Shown here one piece after another: positions 1 through 9,194 of a stretch of 64,000 bases of DNA. Each line of letters begins with the position of its first letter. Position 1 is the stretch's first letter. The notes beneath the pieces are model-generated. The model did not search any database. It was given only the letters and a program-made list of their open reading frames with translations, and had not been told where the DNA came from. Source of the stretch: Aporrectodea caliginosa (taxonomy: Eukaryota > Annelida > Clitellata > Crassiclitellata > Lumbricidae); the NCBI GenBank assembly GCA_020284085.1, contig JACEVL010000130.1:1448408-1512407 (forward strand). Reading direction: 5' to 3'. A program made the translations under genes and the position numbers.

Positions 1-125
1 TTCCCCCCTTGTTCCAATTTACAAAAATTTCCTCCAAAACTTTTAAAAAAAAAAGTTTTCCCCCAAAAAGAAAACTTTTGCCCCATAAATTTCCCCCTTT
101 TGAAAGTTTTTTTGGTTTCAGGAAA
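1..125. repeat. Homopolymer-rich low-complexity edge
   Basis: Runs of C, A, T and G of 4-10 bases follow each other throughout. Either a low-complexity repeat or a poorly polished end of an assembly piece in which homopolymers were inflated. The change to normal composition near base 125 is abrupt. Confidence 0.5.
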
Positions 126-204
126 CCTTTAAACCATCTATAGACGAAATGGGACAACTTGTCTCCAGTTAACTGTTCAACTAGACAAACAATGCCTTCA
201 AATT
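120..204 (-). pseudogene. Open segment, possibly piggyBac-like transposase remnant
   Basis: On the minus strand from 204 to about 120 one frame stays open and reads FEGIVCLVEQLTGDK, then SHFVYRWFKGF. A stretch ending in VYxDxWFT is typical of piggyBac-type DDE transposases near the second catalytic Asp, but that Asp is not visible here and the frame runs into the homopolymer edge. The resemblance is weak and from memory. It is not an evident continuation of the SET-like exon at 464-356. It could be chance. Confidence 0.22.
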
Positions 205-355
205 AGTGCAAGTTGCAATGCCTAATGCGTTTTCGCATATAGTATCTGCAGGTATGTTTAATATTGTCAATGGGATTCAAACCATTTTAAGGAATAAAAA
301 GTCCACTTTAAAAACAGAAATTTTTACTTCCATCATCCGTATACAGTACACTTAC

Positions 356-464
356 CAATATATTCGTTTATGAAACGACATTCGAAACCAGGCTTGTCAT
401 TGTCTAAGAAATGCCGTGCCTCATCTTCTGGATGGATACGCGCATTTCGTTTTGCCTTGTCACA
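356..464 (-). CDS. Exon 2 of a predicted SET/KMT5A-like protein (partial gene)
   Basis: A 109-nt exon on the minus strand. The acceptor is a pyrimidine tract ending TTTTCAG just before 464; the donor is GTAAGT after 356. Read in phase 0 it is open and encodes 36 residues beginning CDKAKRNARIHPEDEARHFL and ending NDKPGFECRFINEYI, leaving one G (phase 1). The pattern HPEDEA...DKPGF...NE.IG recalls the segment just before the SET domain in invertebrate proteins usually named KMT5A/SET8-like; this is recalled, not searched. If so, the following exon should carry GxGVF and KGDFxLEYRG, and it must lie below base 356 or outside the window; I did not find it inside. The phase matches the first-exon candidate at 1274-1212. 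Alternative: an exon of an unrelated gene. Confidence 0.5.
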
Positions 465-707
465 CTGAAAATAGAGGGCAAAACTCTGTCAATTCCCTTA
501 ATTCAAAGTACGTATATAATAGCTATATTTAGTTTGAGGAAACCCCATATTCAGAGATATCCAGAGTCACAAATAAACCATGAAACATATAAAAATAATA
601 ATACTTAATTAATAATACAAATAACAGGTTCATATTGCAAAAAGTTTGAGGTTTTCTATACCCAACTAATTATCATTGACTCATATAATCTTCACAGTGG
701 TCAAATT
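465..707. other. Intron-like AT-rich stretch, no gene seen
   Basis: AT-rich sequence between the exon at 464 and the SINE-like repeat at 708. A plus-strand open stretch at 411-608 overlaps the exon and has no coding features of its own. Confidence 0.4.
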
Positions 708-930
708 TAACTGTATGGCCGCCTGCAAGGCGCCGATCTGTCCTGCTCATTTTACAATCGCTCCATGGGAGTAGAAGACTGTGTCAACCCTGTGGGCTAG
801 CAGGTTTTAATTTAACTGTATGACCGCCTGCAAGGCGTCGATCTGTCCTGCTCATTTTACAATAGCCCCTAGGGAGTATAAAGGCTTATTCAACCTCATG
901 GGCCAGCGCCTAGCAGGTAGCGAACTCGCG
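708..930. repeat. SINE-like repeat, two tandem partial copies
   Basis: The block beginning TTTAACTGTATGGCCGCCTG and including CTGTCCTGCTCATTTTACAA occurs at about 708-785 and again at about 812-890, followed by CTAGGGAGTATAAAGGC. A third diverged copy is at 13411-13560. The shared end GCGTCCTTCTGA points to a dispersed short element that was duplicated in tandem here. Confidence 0.6.
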
Positions 931-1211
931 TCCTTCTGACCTTCAATCCATAGGTAGTTCACAAGCGTTTTTTCCCGGCATTATTTACTTTATTTCTGTC
1001 TCTGGTTTGCGTGTGGTCATGGCTTTGTGACTCCAATACGTGCAAAGTCATGGGTTCGGGTGTGTGTGTTACATACACATTCGTATGTATAGGCCTACAC
1101 AAACACACACGAATTGCATAAATTAAGCTGAAATTTAAATATCTGCTAACTTTATATAATCTACTAGATAATCTAAATTTAAATAATGTACCAATAAAAT
1201 ATAATACATAC

Positions 1212-1274
1212 TTTATATTTGTCGTTAATGGCTAGAAGTTTGGAATTAGCGCAATTTCGACGGTTAAACGCCAT
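1212..1274 (-). CDS. First coding exon candidate of the SET/KMT5A-like gene
   Basis: ATG at 1274-1272 sits in a strong context (AAGATGGCG, A at -3 and G at +4). The exon encodes MAFNRRNCANSKLLAINDKYK (21 residues) and ends in phase 0 at a GTATGT donor. The next supported acceptor on this strand, at 464, is also phase 0, and the junction reads KYK-CDKAKRNAR. The intron would be 747 nt. Three CACGTG sites lie 25-65 bp upstream, as a promoter would be placed. Homologous ATG-plus-donor exons exist at 40080-40130 and near 40361-40396, so this may be a mobile first exon. The coding status is inferred from splice sites and phase only. Confidence 0.42.
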
Positions 1275-1297
1275 CTTGATCTGCTTGCTGTCGCTTG

Positions 1298-1336
1298 GCT
1301 ATCACGTGTCTATCACGTGACCATAGACACGTGACC
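1298..1336. promoter_or_regulatory. Cluster of three CACGTG E-boxes
   Basis: TATCACGTGTCTATCACGTG followed by ACCATAGACACGTGAC gives three CACGTG palindromes within 40 bp, directly upstream of the minus-strand ATG at 1274. CACGTG is the known site for MYC/MAX, USF and MITF-type bHLH-Zip factors. The related copy at 40 kb keeps CACGTG at 40057 and 40285. Confidence 0.55.
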
Positions 1337-1626
1337 CCGTCCATAAAACACAAACCCGCGACTTTTCAAAAACTCGAGAAAATCGCAAATCAAAATTTTG
1401 ACAGATTTTGGTGTGTGTGAGATGCGCCCAATGCGGGAATTTCATGGCAGTTTGGAAACCAATGACAGTATAACAATTTAACTATTCTATAGTAAATCGA
1501 CCGTCCTGGAGTCGATTTCGACAATAAAACAAACCCATGACGTCATGGGTTTGCGTGTGGTCATGGCTTTGCGACTCTTGGGCGGGCAAAAGTCATGGGT
1601 ACAGGAGGTCTCACGCAAACACACGG

Positions 1627-1627
<1 letters not shown>

Positions 1628-1682
<55 letters not shown>

Positions 1683-1713
1683 ACACACACATACACGCGC
1701 ACACATACACACA

Positions 1714-1755
<42 letters not shown>

Positions 1756-1797
1756 CATACACACACACACATACACGCACACACATACACGCACACT
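1628..1797. repeat. (CA)n microsatellite
   Basis: About 170 bp of CA dinucleotides with TACA and CGCA interruptions inside repeat B copy 1. It creates long His/Thr or Cys/Val open frames on both strands that are not genes. Confidence 0.97.
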
Positions 1798-1833
1798 GAC
1801 ATCTTGTTAAAGATTGTAAAAAATAGCATTTAC

Positions 1834-1980
1834 CACAGTTTTCATTTGGATGAGGCGATTCCACGTCCTGTGCTGGCGAAGATTTTGGTGAGTCAGCAAA
1901 GAATATACACCGACCATCATCATCATCAACCACTTGAGCTTGCGACGTTGTGCTGAAGTCGTCAAGTTTCTGTCTTTTCA
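1834..1980 (-). CDS. Candidate coding exon, acidic protein
   Basis: A 147-nt open exon between a plausible acceptor (CACGTAG before 1980) and donor (GTAAAT after 1834), phase 1 at both ends. It encodes KRQKLDDFSTTSQAQVVDDD, then a Cys/Phe-containing segment, then SPKSSPAQDVESPHPNENC. The opening KRxKLxxF is reminiscent of hAT transposase N-termini, but that is weak. It could be a third exon of the acidic gene at 2709-2346 if a GTATAC donor after 2357 is used, since the phases agree; otherwise it is an isolated remnant. Confidence 0.33.
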
Positions 1981-2250
1981 CTACGTGTTAAAACAATATG
2001 TGTGTAAGAATCAATGAATAATAGCCATTGCAAATAATGCCAAAATAATCTGATGCAATAAGATAACTGTCTTGAAATGCATTCGATATAGAAGTCTTAT
2101 GCATATGAACGCCGGTGATTAGGTTCCTTGGCGGGGTGCTATATAAATGCTCAGAATGAATGAAAGAATGCTTGAAAGAATAAGCCTAGCGTGGCAAATA
2201 TAAAGATGACAACAAAATTCATCCAAAATACGAGTTGGAAGATGAAAGAT

Positions 2251-2256
2251 TTTATT
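2251..2256 (-). terminator. Poly(A) signal AATAAA for the acidic gene
   Basis: On the minus strand TTTAATAAAATC lies about 90 nt past the stop codon at 2346. It is the first AATAAA after the stop. Confidence 0.5.
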
Positions 2257-2345
2257 AAAATGTATATCGGCCTATATATATATATCTATATAGCATAAAA
2301 GTGATAAATACATCATACGAGTATAAGAGTGAGTAAGATCGAATA

Positions 2346-2548
2346 TCAATGTATACCACAATTGTTTTCAGTTTCCAACTCAGCGATTCGTTTTCCATCC
2401 ATCTCAGACTCCATTTGTAATACAAACTCAAGCAAATCTCCATCCGAAATTGCCCCCCATTCTTGTTGTTGTTCCATCAAATATTGTGCCTCAGCTCTTT
2501 CGCATTCTAAGTAGAGCTGTGAATCACTCACTTGCTCTTCTTCCCACA
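2346..2548 (-). CDS. Exon 2 of a small acidic gene
   Basis: The acceptor TTTTATCTTAG precedes 2548; the exon starts with TG, completing a Leu codon with the C left by exon 1. It encodes WEEEQVSDSQLYLECERAEA, QYLMEQQQEW, GDLLEFVLQMESEMDGK and RIAELETENNCGIH before TGA at 2348-2346. With exon 1 the protein is 78 residues, strongly acidic, rich in Glu/Gln, probably helical, with no signal peptide or membrane segment. I do not recognise the family. Supporting a real gene: upstream TATA box, matching splice phases, and a poly(A) signal 90 nt downstream. A GTATAC donor after 2357 would instead extend it to the exon at 1980. Confidence 0.5.
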
Positions 2549-2675
2549 CTAAGATAAAATAAAAATAAAATTTATGTTTAGTGCGCTGTAATTAAGCTAA
2601 CTCAGATTTCCATAGAAATCTGGACATTTCAGTTGACATAAGCGCATAGTCGAAAAATAATTGTAGTTTACTTAC
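2549..2675 (-). other. 127-nt GT-AG intron of the acidic gene
   Basis: Begins GTAAGT at 2675 and ends TTAG at 2549. Short and AT-rich. Confidence 0.5.
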
Positions 2676-2709
2676 GATTCGTATCTCGATCTGCATTTGA
2701 GTCGTCCAT
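2676..2709 (-). CDS. Exon 1 of a small acidic gene
   Basis: ATG at 2709-2707 begins MDDSNADRDTN and the exon ends after a single C of the next codon at a perfect GTAAGT donor (phase 1), which the acceptor at 2549 restores. The TATA box at 2761-2755 would place transcription start near 2730, giving a 5' UTR of only about 20 nt. Start choice: first ATG after the TATA box. Confidence 0.5.
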
Positions 2710-2754
2710 CGTTCCACGTTGAAGTATGAGTGCTAGCAGACGTGAAATGGTCAG

Positions 2755-2761
2755 TTTTATA
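2755..2761 (-). promoter_or_regulatory. TATA box (TATAAAA)
   Basis: On the minus strand CCTTATAAAACTGACC lies about 50 nt upstream of the ATG at 2709. It is the only TATA element close to that start and has suitable spacing. Confidence 0.55.
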
Positions 2762-2767
2762 AGGATG

Positions 2768-2975
2768 TAAGGCAAGGTCGTTGTAACCTTGTACTTTGCC
2801 GGCGACTGTTTCTTCGCCCTGGGTGGGCGTACGATGCTTCGTCCAAATTTCGTCTTAGTACATCGTCGACGCAAGGCAAGGTCGCGGTAACCTTGTACTT
2901 TGCATGCAACAGTCTCTTCACATCCGGCGGGCGTGCGAGGCTCGGCCCAAATTTCGACTTAGTACCTCGTCGATG
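2768..2975. promoter_or_regulatory. Tandemly duplicated 104-bp upstream module with palindromes
   Basis: Two copies of a 104-bp unit (about 2768-2871 and 2872-2975). Each has AAGGTCGxxGTAACCTT (2774-2790 and 2878-2894), an inverted repeat of AAGGT spaced by seven bases, followed by GTACTTTGC and later CCAAATTTCG. It lies directly upstream of the TATA box. The AAGGTC half-site resembles nuclear receptor half-sites. Confidence 0.5.
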
Positions 2976-3328
2976 TGCTGACTAAAGAATCGTGTCAAAT
3001 GTCTTCTCGGAAAAACTATCTGCGCTGGCTGCGCAGACGTGCCCACACAGTGCTCTCAGAAAATTTCATCTGAGTCCACACGTGCGCATTATGTCCAAGT
3101 TAAACTTTGTACACTAAATTAGTAATTAGAGAAGTGTACAAGGCTTCCAATTCGGTAGATCGCTCTGGCTTCCAATCAAAAATAATGCCCTCTTTGGAAT
3201 GGGGAGGAGGAGGGGCACACGCACGCCCCACCCAAGAAGTGCAACCTTGACCAAATTTAATTGCGCTCTGTTTTGCCCGGTGTGGTCGTTTGACCTTTGA
3301 TCCTTTATTCGTACCCAAACCCGAATTG

Positions 3329-3445
3329 GCTCTGATAATGGGATATAGAATTGGCTTGATAATGGGATATAGAATTGGCTTGATAATGGGATATAGAATT
3401 GGCTTGATAATGGGATATAGAATTGGCTTGATAATGGGATATTGA
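3329..3445. repeat. 24-bp tandem repeat, about 5 copies
   Basis: Near-perfect repeats of TGATAATGGGATATAGAATT plus GGCT. The high identity suggests recent expansion. The translated PIIKPILY frame is a by-product. Confidence 0.95.
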
Positions 3446-4140
3446 TAACTACTGAAGTTTGTATTTGCTAAGATAGTAATCATCAATAACATCGACCACA
3501 AAGCAGCGACCGGCAGCGACGCTCTGTCGCTGTGTAATGTCACGCTAAGTATCAGAGTCAACTGTCGGCAGATAGTTAGTTTCTGCAATAATTATAATGT
3601 AGCGACAAGTAAACCTTTGACGCTGGTAAGAAACTTATCCGTTCTGAACGTCGTGTTGCATTACTTTAACAAGATTTCCACAAAATCACGGAATTCAAGA
3701 CATTTGGGGAAATTCATGGCATTCACGGCAAATGCCGAGAATCACGGAATTCACGGCTTCCGTGACTTCGTGATTATCTATTAACCGTATAATACTTATA
3801 ACCAACGCTCATCAATCGCTAGAGCTTTGGCTATGCCTACACATATGTATAAGCACATACTTGTATATTGCATATGTTTGATATTTCTACACATAATTAT
3901 ATGCATATATATGTACATATAATATATTATATGAAACGCTTCTAAACTATAACGCGTATATTCATGACAGAATAATACACAGGCCTGTACGTATATATAT
4001 ATTGGATGATAAAATACATATTCTACGTAATGGAGACGTCACGCTACAATATCCGTCGATCGACGATCTAATGACGTCGTCGGTCGTCTTGTCATCGTCA
4101 TCGTCGTCATCGCAGTTTATGTCAAGAGAAACGGAAGTCA
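3446..4140. other. No gene seen; possible short-motif element
   Basis: Contains scattered ATCACGGAATTCA/TTCACGG words between about 3670 and 3775, which look like the subterminal arrays of other elements in the window, then AT-rich sequence with TATA runs. No supported coding region. Confidence 0.4.
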
Positions 4141-4149
4141 AGAAGCGGC

Positions 4150-4345
4150 TGCTTCCGGTGACTATCTTCCATCTCCTTTTCCATAGGCCATTCATCTCCC
4201 TCCCACGATTTCCATCTCTTCCTCTTTCCTTCTGCCTCTATTCCTTCCCCTCCACCTCTTTATTACCAGCTTCCATCCTTCTGCCTCTGCCTCTCTTCCT
4301 CTGCCCATCCTCTTCCTCTGCTCCTTTTCCTTCTCTTTGCGTCGT
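4150..4345. repeat. Polypyrimidine tract
   Basis: About 190 bp of CT-rich plus-strand sequence (CTTCC/CTCTTCC words). It leaves a Ser/Leu/Phe-rich open frame with no features of a real protein. Confidence 0.7.
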
Positions 4346-4399
4346 TGTAGTGTTTAATCTGTCTGCTTCCCTGCAGCGGTCATTTCATCTGGCCTAGAC

Positions 4400-5164
4400 C
4401 GAAGACCACTTAAGAGTCTGTAGGACTCGGACGTTGACGGAAGTCTTCGAGAACTGACTTTCCTTCCGATCCTCATCCTCCTTCCACCGTCCTTGCATCA
4501 TCACCATCCTCCTCCATCTCCAGATCCTCCTGCTCTTCCATCCATCCATCCATCCATCGCCCGAGCAATCGTCATCTCTGTTCGACGTGGGAACGCCATT
4601 GTCCCTCGCATGACGGGCGCCATTAGCGCCGTCTGACTGCAGACGGCGCTGCGGCCGGCGTTGTTGCGTCTCGTCGCCCTGTTGACCGAATCGACCGGGC
4701 TTTTAGGGGCGTGTTTGTCGCCGATCAACTTTCCCAGGAGTGTTGGCAACCGCCGACCGTCGCTCGGTCGCTTGACGAAGATCTCTCCGCACAAAAGTCA
4801 CCATTAAACGACGCGATGAACTGATTTAATTTCATTGCGACGCACGCCTCTTAACGCCGATCATCGATTTTCCCAGCGGCCATGTCGTCGCCTCGCCGGA
4901 CATCCGCCACTGACCGACCGACGACCGACCGACCGAACGCCTGCCTGCCCTGCCTGCCTCCTCCTGCTCGATCGGTTGGTTGTCCGTTAGCCCGTCTCAT
5001 GCGAATTGACGATTGTCTTGTTATCATGTATACGCTAATCGGCCGGAAAAAGCAAGGGCTGATTGGGGACAGTGGGTGTTGCTGCAAAAATTGTGCAGTA
5101 AATGAAATAGTCATGAAATCAGTATGATAACAGATTATGAATTCCTTTCATAAATCATACGCCT
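4400..5164. other. CpG-rich stretch without recognisable gene
   Basis: Higher GC and CpG than the surroundings, with a CATC run near 4540-4560 and GACCGACC repeats near 4910-4940. Open frames on both strands are unrecognisable and low-complexity. It could be a promoter of an unseen gene. Confidence 0.35.
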
Positions 5165-5186
5165 GCACAGCTAGGGCTTTTACAAT

Positions 5187-5270
5187 ACAATACAATACAA
5201 TACAATACAACTAGATACTTATAGCGTGCTTTAACAAAACAAGTCTTGCACCAGAATGTGTTTCGCTACA
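5187..5270 (-). mobile_element. Retroelement 3' end with (ACAAT)n tail
   Basis: (ACAAT)n at 5187-5211, then ACTTATAGCGTGCTTTAACA and AAACAAGTCTTGCACCAG. The reverse complement of the 6000-6106 end matches it, so this is the minus-oriented partner of an inverted pair. Confidence 0.6.
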
Positions 5271-5449
5271 TGTCTAGTCATATAGTACAATGAGAACAGA
5301 TCAGTGTTTAATATTGATTTAAATTGAGCAACAGAATGTTCATTGACGAACTGAAGTTGGAAGGCTTTCAAGATCAAACGTATAATTTGATGTAGTCAAC
5401 AGGCTTTGTCATTTCCTTAACGATAACAGTTTGGAAATTTTCTTTACTT

Positions 5450-5790
5450 TCTTAAATGACATCATAAAGAACCGAAAGTTAAAGTTTTGGTTGTCATCTT
5501 TGTAACGTCACTAAGTGCAAGCTGAAATTTCTTTCTATCGTTGTATGTGTGACGTCATAATGTGCGTTAAAGTTAATTTTATCATTCTCTCTGTGGCGTC
5601 ATAAAATGAAAGGTGAAATATGTGGTCTGTGTGACGTCATAAATTGAAGCTGAAGATGTGTCGGTTCCTTTTTGACGTCATAGAGTTTTTACTATCTTAC
5701 GCTGTAACATGCTGGCTGAAGTTTTGTTTTTTCCTCCCTTTGTGATGTCATAAAGTGTAAGATGAAGTACGTTTGTCATTATCTATGTGT
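5450..5790. repeat. Degenerate tandem array with CRE-like cores
   Basis: About seven diverged units, 40-60 bp apart, each with a TGACGTCAT-like core followed by AAxxTGxAAGxTGAAG: cores near 5457, 5510, 5551, 5595, 5631, 5672 and 5742. Flanking spacers have diverged more than the core. Confidence 0.6.
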
Positions 5791-5999
5791 TTTTGTGGGA
5801 CTATGCATAAGCTTAATATGAACATTGAACAAGTATTTCGAAAAGATTTCAGGACAGGTTAAGAAGATCGGGATATAGGCCTATTACTTTATGTAGGATT
5901 GTAGGGGCCTACTCAACAGTCTTAAGTCGTAATTTTAACATTTCTTACAATCCGTCAATGTTCATCTGCTACTCAATTTAAATCAAATTAAAAACTCAT

Positions 6000-6106
6000 C
6001 TATTCTCATTACACTATGACTAAGAACACAGCGCAACGCGCTCTCGTGCAAGACTTGTCTTGTTAAAGCGCGTTATAAATGTTTAATTGTATTGTATTGT
6101 ATTGTA
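6000..6106 (+). mobile_element. Retroelement 3' end with (TTGTA)n tail
   Basis: GTGCAAGACTTGTCTTGTTA then AAGCGCGTTATAAATG and a (ATTGT)n tail at 6082-6106. Inverted partner of the copy at 5187-5270. Confidence 0.6.
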
Positions 6107-6300
6107 AAGTGTGAAAGTAAGGATTGAAATAGATGACCCTGTAGAATATGTTGCCAGTGATCTTGTTTCGCGCCTTACAAACCATTGAACGCCTTGCTTT
6201 GAACAAATATAATAAATTAACTTGCAATCTGATGATTATGACTATGACTAATTGTTTGGGAATTACGGTAAACGGTACTATAGAAGTTAGAAGATTGATT

Positions 6301-6302
6301 AG

Positions 6303-6360
<58 letters not shown>

Positions 6361-6430
6361 GACTGTTATTTATAGCGCGCCTAAACAAAATTGGAATCTT
6401 GCACAAAGTATGTAGATGGGGAATATTGAT
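6301..6430 (-). mobile_element. LINE 3' end with (ATT)n tail
   Basis: (ATT)n at 6301-6360 is followed by TTTATAGCGCGCCTAAACAA and AATCTTGCACAAA, the same terminus as at 40562 and 46622. Read on the minus strand it is a 3' end with an (AAT)n tail. Confidence 0.75.
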
Positions 6431-7905
6431 GCATAGAGAAGAATACTATGTGATTAGGTTGAGAGTCGGTGTAAAGTGTAAACCCCTCAGCGACCGTTAT
6501 TGTTCTGAAGTTTGAAAATGCAGCTGACAAAACTGTAGTCTCCAACGGTTAGACAGTAACTGTTGATTAACTCGTGATCTGTATACAAGAATAATTCTTG
6601 TATACAGCGGAGGTGATGACAACCCGTTCCAGAACTAAATCCGACAAATTTTCATTGTGTTACTCGATCCAACGATGACATTATGTATTCATTTGCTGCT
6701 TGTAACGTACTCTCGGATTCTCATTTGAACAGGGATCGACGTAGAGTGGAGGTCACTGAACGTGATGTGGCCCCATCGCATATCGAATACCGCCTGCAGT
6801 AGAAACGAGAGAAACACTGTCCCATCGTTTCAAGACCTGAAGCTTGCCAGACCATGGCGTCCGATACATCATTGCACAAACAGTATAAAAATTGTCACTG
6901 AAGGAGCAGGATGACGCCTTCATGTTCAAATTTACCTATAATGATAAAGTTTATTAGAAGGCCCATAATAGGACAAATGAAAGGTCTATATATATATATA
7001 TATATACTATATTTATATACATTAATATATATATGATATATGCTTATTGGGAGAATGCATTTCTAGGATGGTTGGTCTTCGTAGATGCCAGGCTCCTCAA
7101 ATTTATCCCGGAAAACGATTGCTTAAAACGCTGCAGGATTGCTGTCGTAACACGTTGGAAGAGGAAAGAAGTCTCTCTTGGATCTCAAGAAACCCAATTC
7201 AGATGGCGACCAGGCTGCGATATTATTATTAGCAGTATTATTATTATTATTATTATTAAGTACGTAACATTTATGTTTTGTTTGTAACAGTTGTCTCGTG
7301 TAGGCTACAACTCGATTAAATGTTTGCGCAGTATGAAACAATTAGACTTGTAAGGTCGTTGTATAGAGTTTGATGTATATATGCCCTACCCGTTTCTAAA
7401 AATAAATCATTCTAAGTTAATGAAGAATTGCAAATGACGACCAAAACGCTACAAAAAGCTGTCATTTCCTATCTTAATATTAACGGAGACCTATAGCCTG
7501 ACAATTCGACGGCTGACAGATGTCAATTCCTTGTTATCACTTCACACTCCGAGTGTATAGAGCCAAACAATATCCTGGAACCAACACCAATTAGCCTATT
7601 TTTACTCAGAATTGAGATTCCTCAATATAAATTCTCTGAATCGACTTCAAATTACTGAATATACTATATATGAATCGATATTAGCAAAATTCATTTGGCG
7701 GCGATATCTTAGTTACTTGTATGTTCCCAACCAAATAGCAAAATAACTTCTGCAGAATTAATTGAAATAATTAACACATATGGAACACAGTAGGCCTAGA
7801 GGCCTACAGCCTAAAATTTACGATCGATCCATGGTGAACGCTGCTTAATCTGCGAAAACTAAGAAAAGACAATAAGGAGATAGACTTTTTAAATTATGAC
7901 AAATG
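6431..7905. other. Intergenic, no gene seen
   Basis: AT-rich sequence with TA runs near 6990-7035 and short (ATT)n near 7221-7258. Open frames at 7033-7287 are short and unrecognisable. Confidence 0.5.
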
Positions 7906-8770
7906 CATGTATATATGTATGTACGTATGTATGTATGTATGTAAGTATGTTTGTATGTATGTATGTTTGTATGTATATGTTTATGCATTTGTGCATGTAT
8001 GCATGTATATGTGTGTATTATGTATGTATGTATGTATGTATGTATGCATGTAAGTATGTTTGTATGTATGTATGTTTGTATGTATATGTGCTTATGCATT
8101 TGTGCATGTATGCATGTATATGTGTGTATTATGTATGTATGTATGTATGTATGTATGTATGCATGTATGTATGTATGTATGTATGTTTGTATGTATGTAT
8201 GTATGTATGTATGTATGTATGTATGTATGTATGTATGTATGTATGTATGTATGTATGTATGTATGCATGTATGTATGTATGTATGTTTGTATGTATGTAT
8301 GTATGTATGTATGTATGTATGTATGTATGTATGTGTGTGTATTATGTATGTATGTATGTATGTATGTATGCATGTATGTATGTATGTATGTTTGTATGTA
8401 TGTATGTATGTATGTATGTATGCATGTATGTATGTATGTTTGTATGTATGTATGCATGTTTGTATGTATATATGTATGTACGTATGTATGTATGTATGTG
8501 TGTGTATTATGTATGTATGTATGTATGCATGTATGTATGTATGTTTGTATGTATGTATGTATGTTTGTATGTATGTATGTATTTATGTATATATATGTAT
8601 GTATGTATGTATATGTTTATGCATTTGTGCATGTATGCATGTATTCATGCATGTATGTACACTTGTATGCATGCATACGTATATCTATATATGTGTACGC
8701 GTGTGTGTATGTATGCAAGTATGCATAATTATGTGTTTGTATGCATTTATGCATGCTTGTATGTATGTTG
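7906..8770. repeat. (TATG)n array with higher-order structure
   Basis: About 860 bp of GTAT units with recurring variant blocks: TTATGCATTTGTGCATG recurs near 7980, 8092 and 8618, and GTGTGTATTATGTATG recurs near 8012, 8126, 8336 and 8500. A duplicated block of about 114 bp is visible. The long Met-Tyr-Val-Cys frames are artefacts. Confidence 0.97.
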
Positions 8771-9070
8771 ATGAGTTCTCTGCCCGAAGGCAGGTTCATT
8801 GGTTTTATGCTACCCGGGGATAAGATGAGTGAGGTGGTTTCCGTTTCCTTCCTTACACACACACCGGTGGTCCTGCAGGTGCTTCCGTTCGCCGTCTTAA
8901 TAAGACCACTGTTTTCGCTCGGGGTCTCTCGCACTGGGTGCGCCTCTGATTGGTGTTTATAAATCTATAAATACAATACATTACAATTGTGGGTGAGCAA
9001 CTTGTCCAGGGTCGTAACGTATAGTGGCTAAGGAGATATGAACCTGCGACCCTCCGGTTACAAGGCACAG
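8770..9070. mobile_element. SINE fragments in opposite orientations
   Basis: At 8900-8985 a plus-strand tail: GGGTGCGCCTCTGATTGG, GTTTATAAATC and ATACAATACATTACAA. At 8988-9068 a minus-strand tRNA-SINE body: the reverse complement carries GTGCCTTGTAACCGGAGGG, TCGCAGGTTCATATCTCC (degenerate B box) and GACCCTGGACAAGTTGC, matching the SINE at 26536-26790. Confidence 0.6.
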
Positions 9071-9194
9071 AAATGTTTAAATATAATTGGCTAATTGCAT
9101 ATAATATTATGTAACTATATGGTTTGTGTAGGTATGTACATGTATGTTTAATACATACACATATATACAATTATACATACCTACACAAACCACA

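Larger units (their letters stand above)
1000..1834 (-). mobile_element. Dispersed repeat 'B' (promoter/first-exon cassette), copy 1
   Basis: Matches, in inverse orientation, the sequence at 34080-34340 and 40042-40560. From high to low coordinates it holds a (GT)n tract, a module with ACCCATGACTTTTGC, the palindrome CCCATGACGTCATGGG, a sequence with TTTTCTCGAGTTTTTGAAAA, a CACGTG cluster, an ATG exon with a GT donor, and a second copy of the ACCCATGACTTTGCAC module near 1010-1060. The two modules are direct repeats about 540 bp apart, each beside a CA/GT microsatellite. No transposase or reverse transcriptase is seen, so the type of element is unknown. Confidence 0.55.

Noticed and set aside
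1537..1956. His/Thr and Cys/Val frames over the CA array, and their counterparts at 33868-34209
   Set aside because: Dinucleotide repeat translation.
4501..5127. Open frames on both strands in the CpG-rich stretch
   Set aside because: Arg/Asp/Gly-rich translations of GACC/CCAT repeats with no motifs, splice signals or poly(A) site.
7896..8823. Three overlapping frames of 220-290 codons rich in Met-Tyr-Val-Cys, and matching frames at 13904-14301 and 20829-21209
   Set aside because: They are direct translations of (TATG)n or (CATA)n arrays. All frames are open because the 4-bp unit contains no stop on that strand; no non-repeat coding sequence is included.
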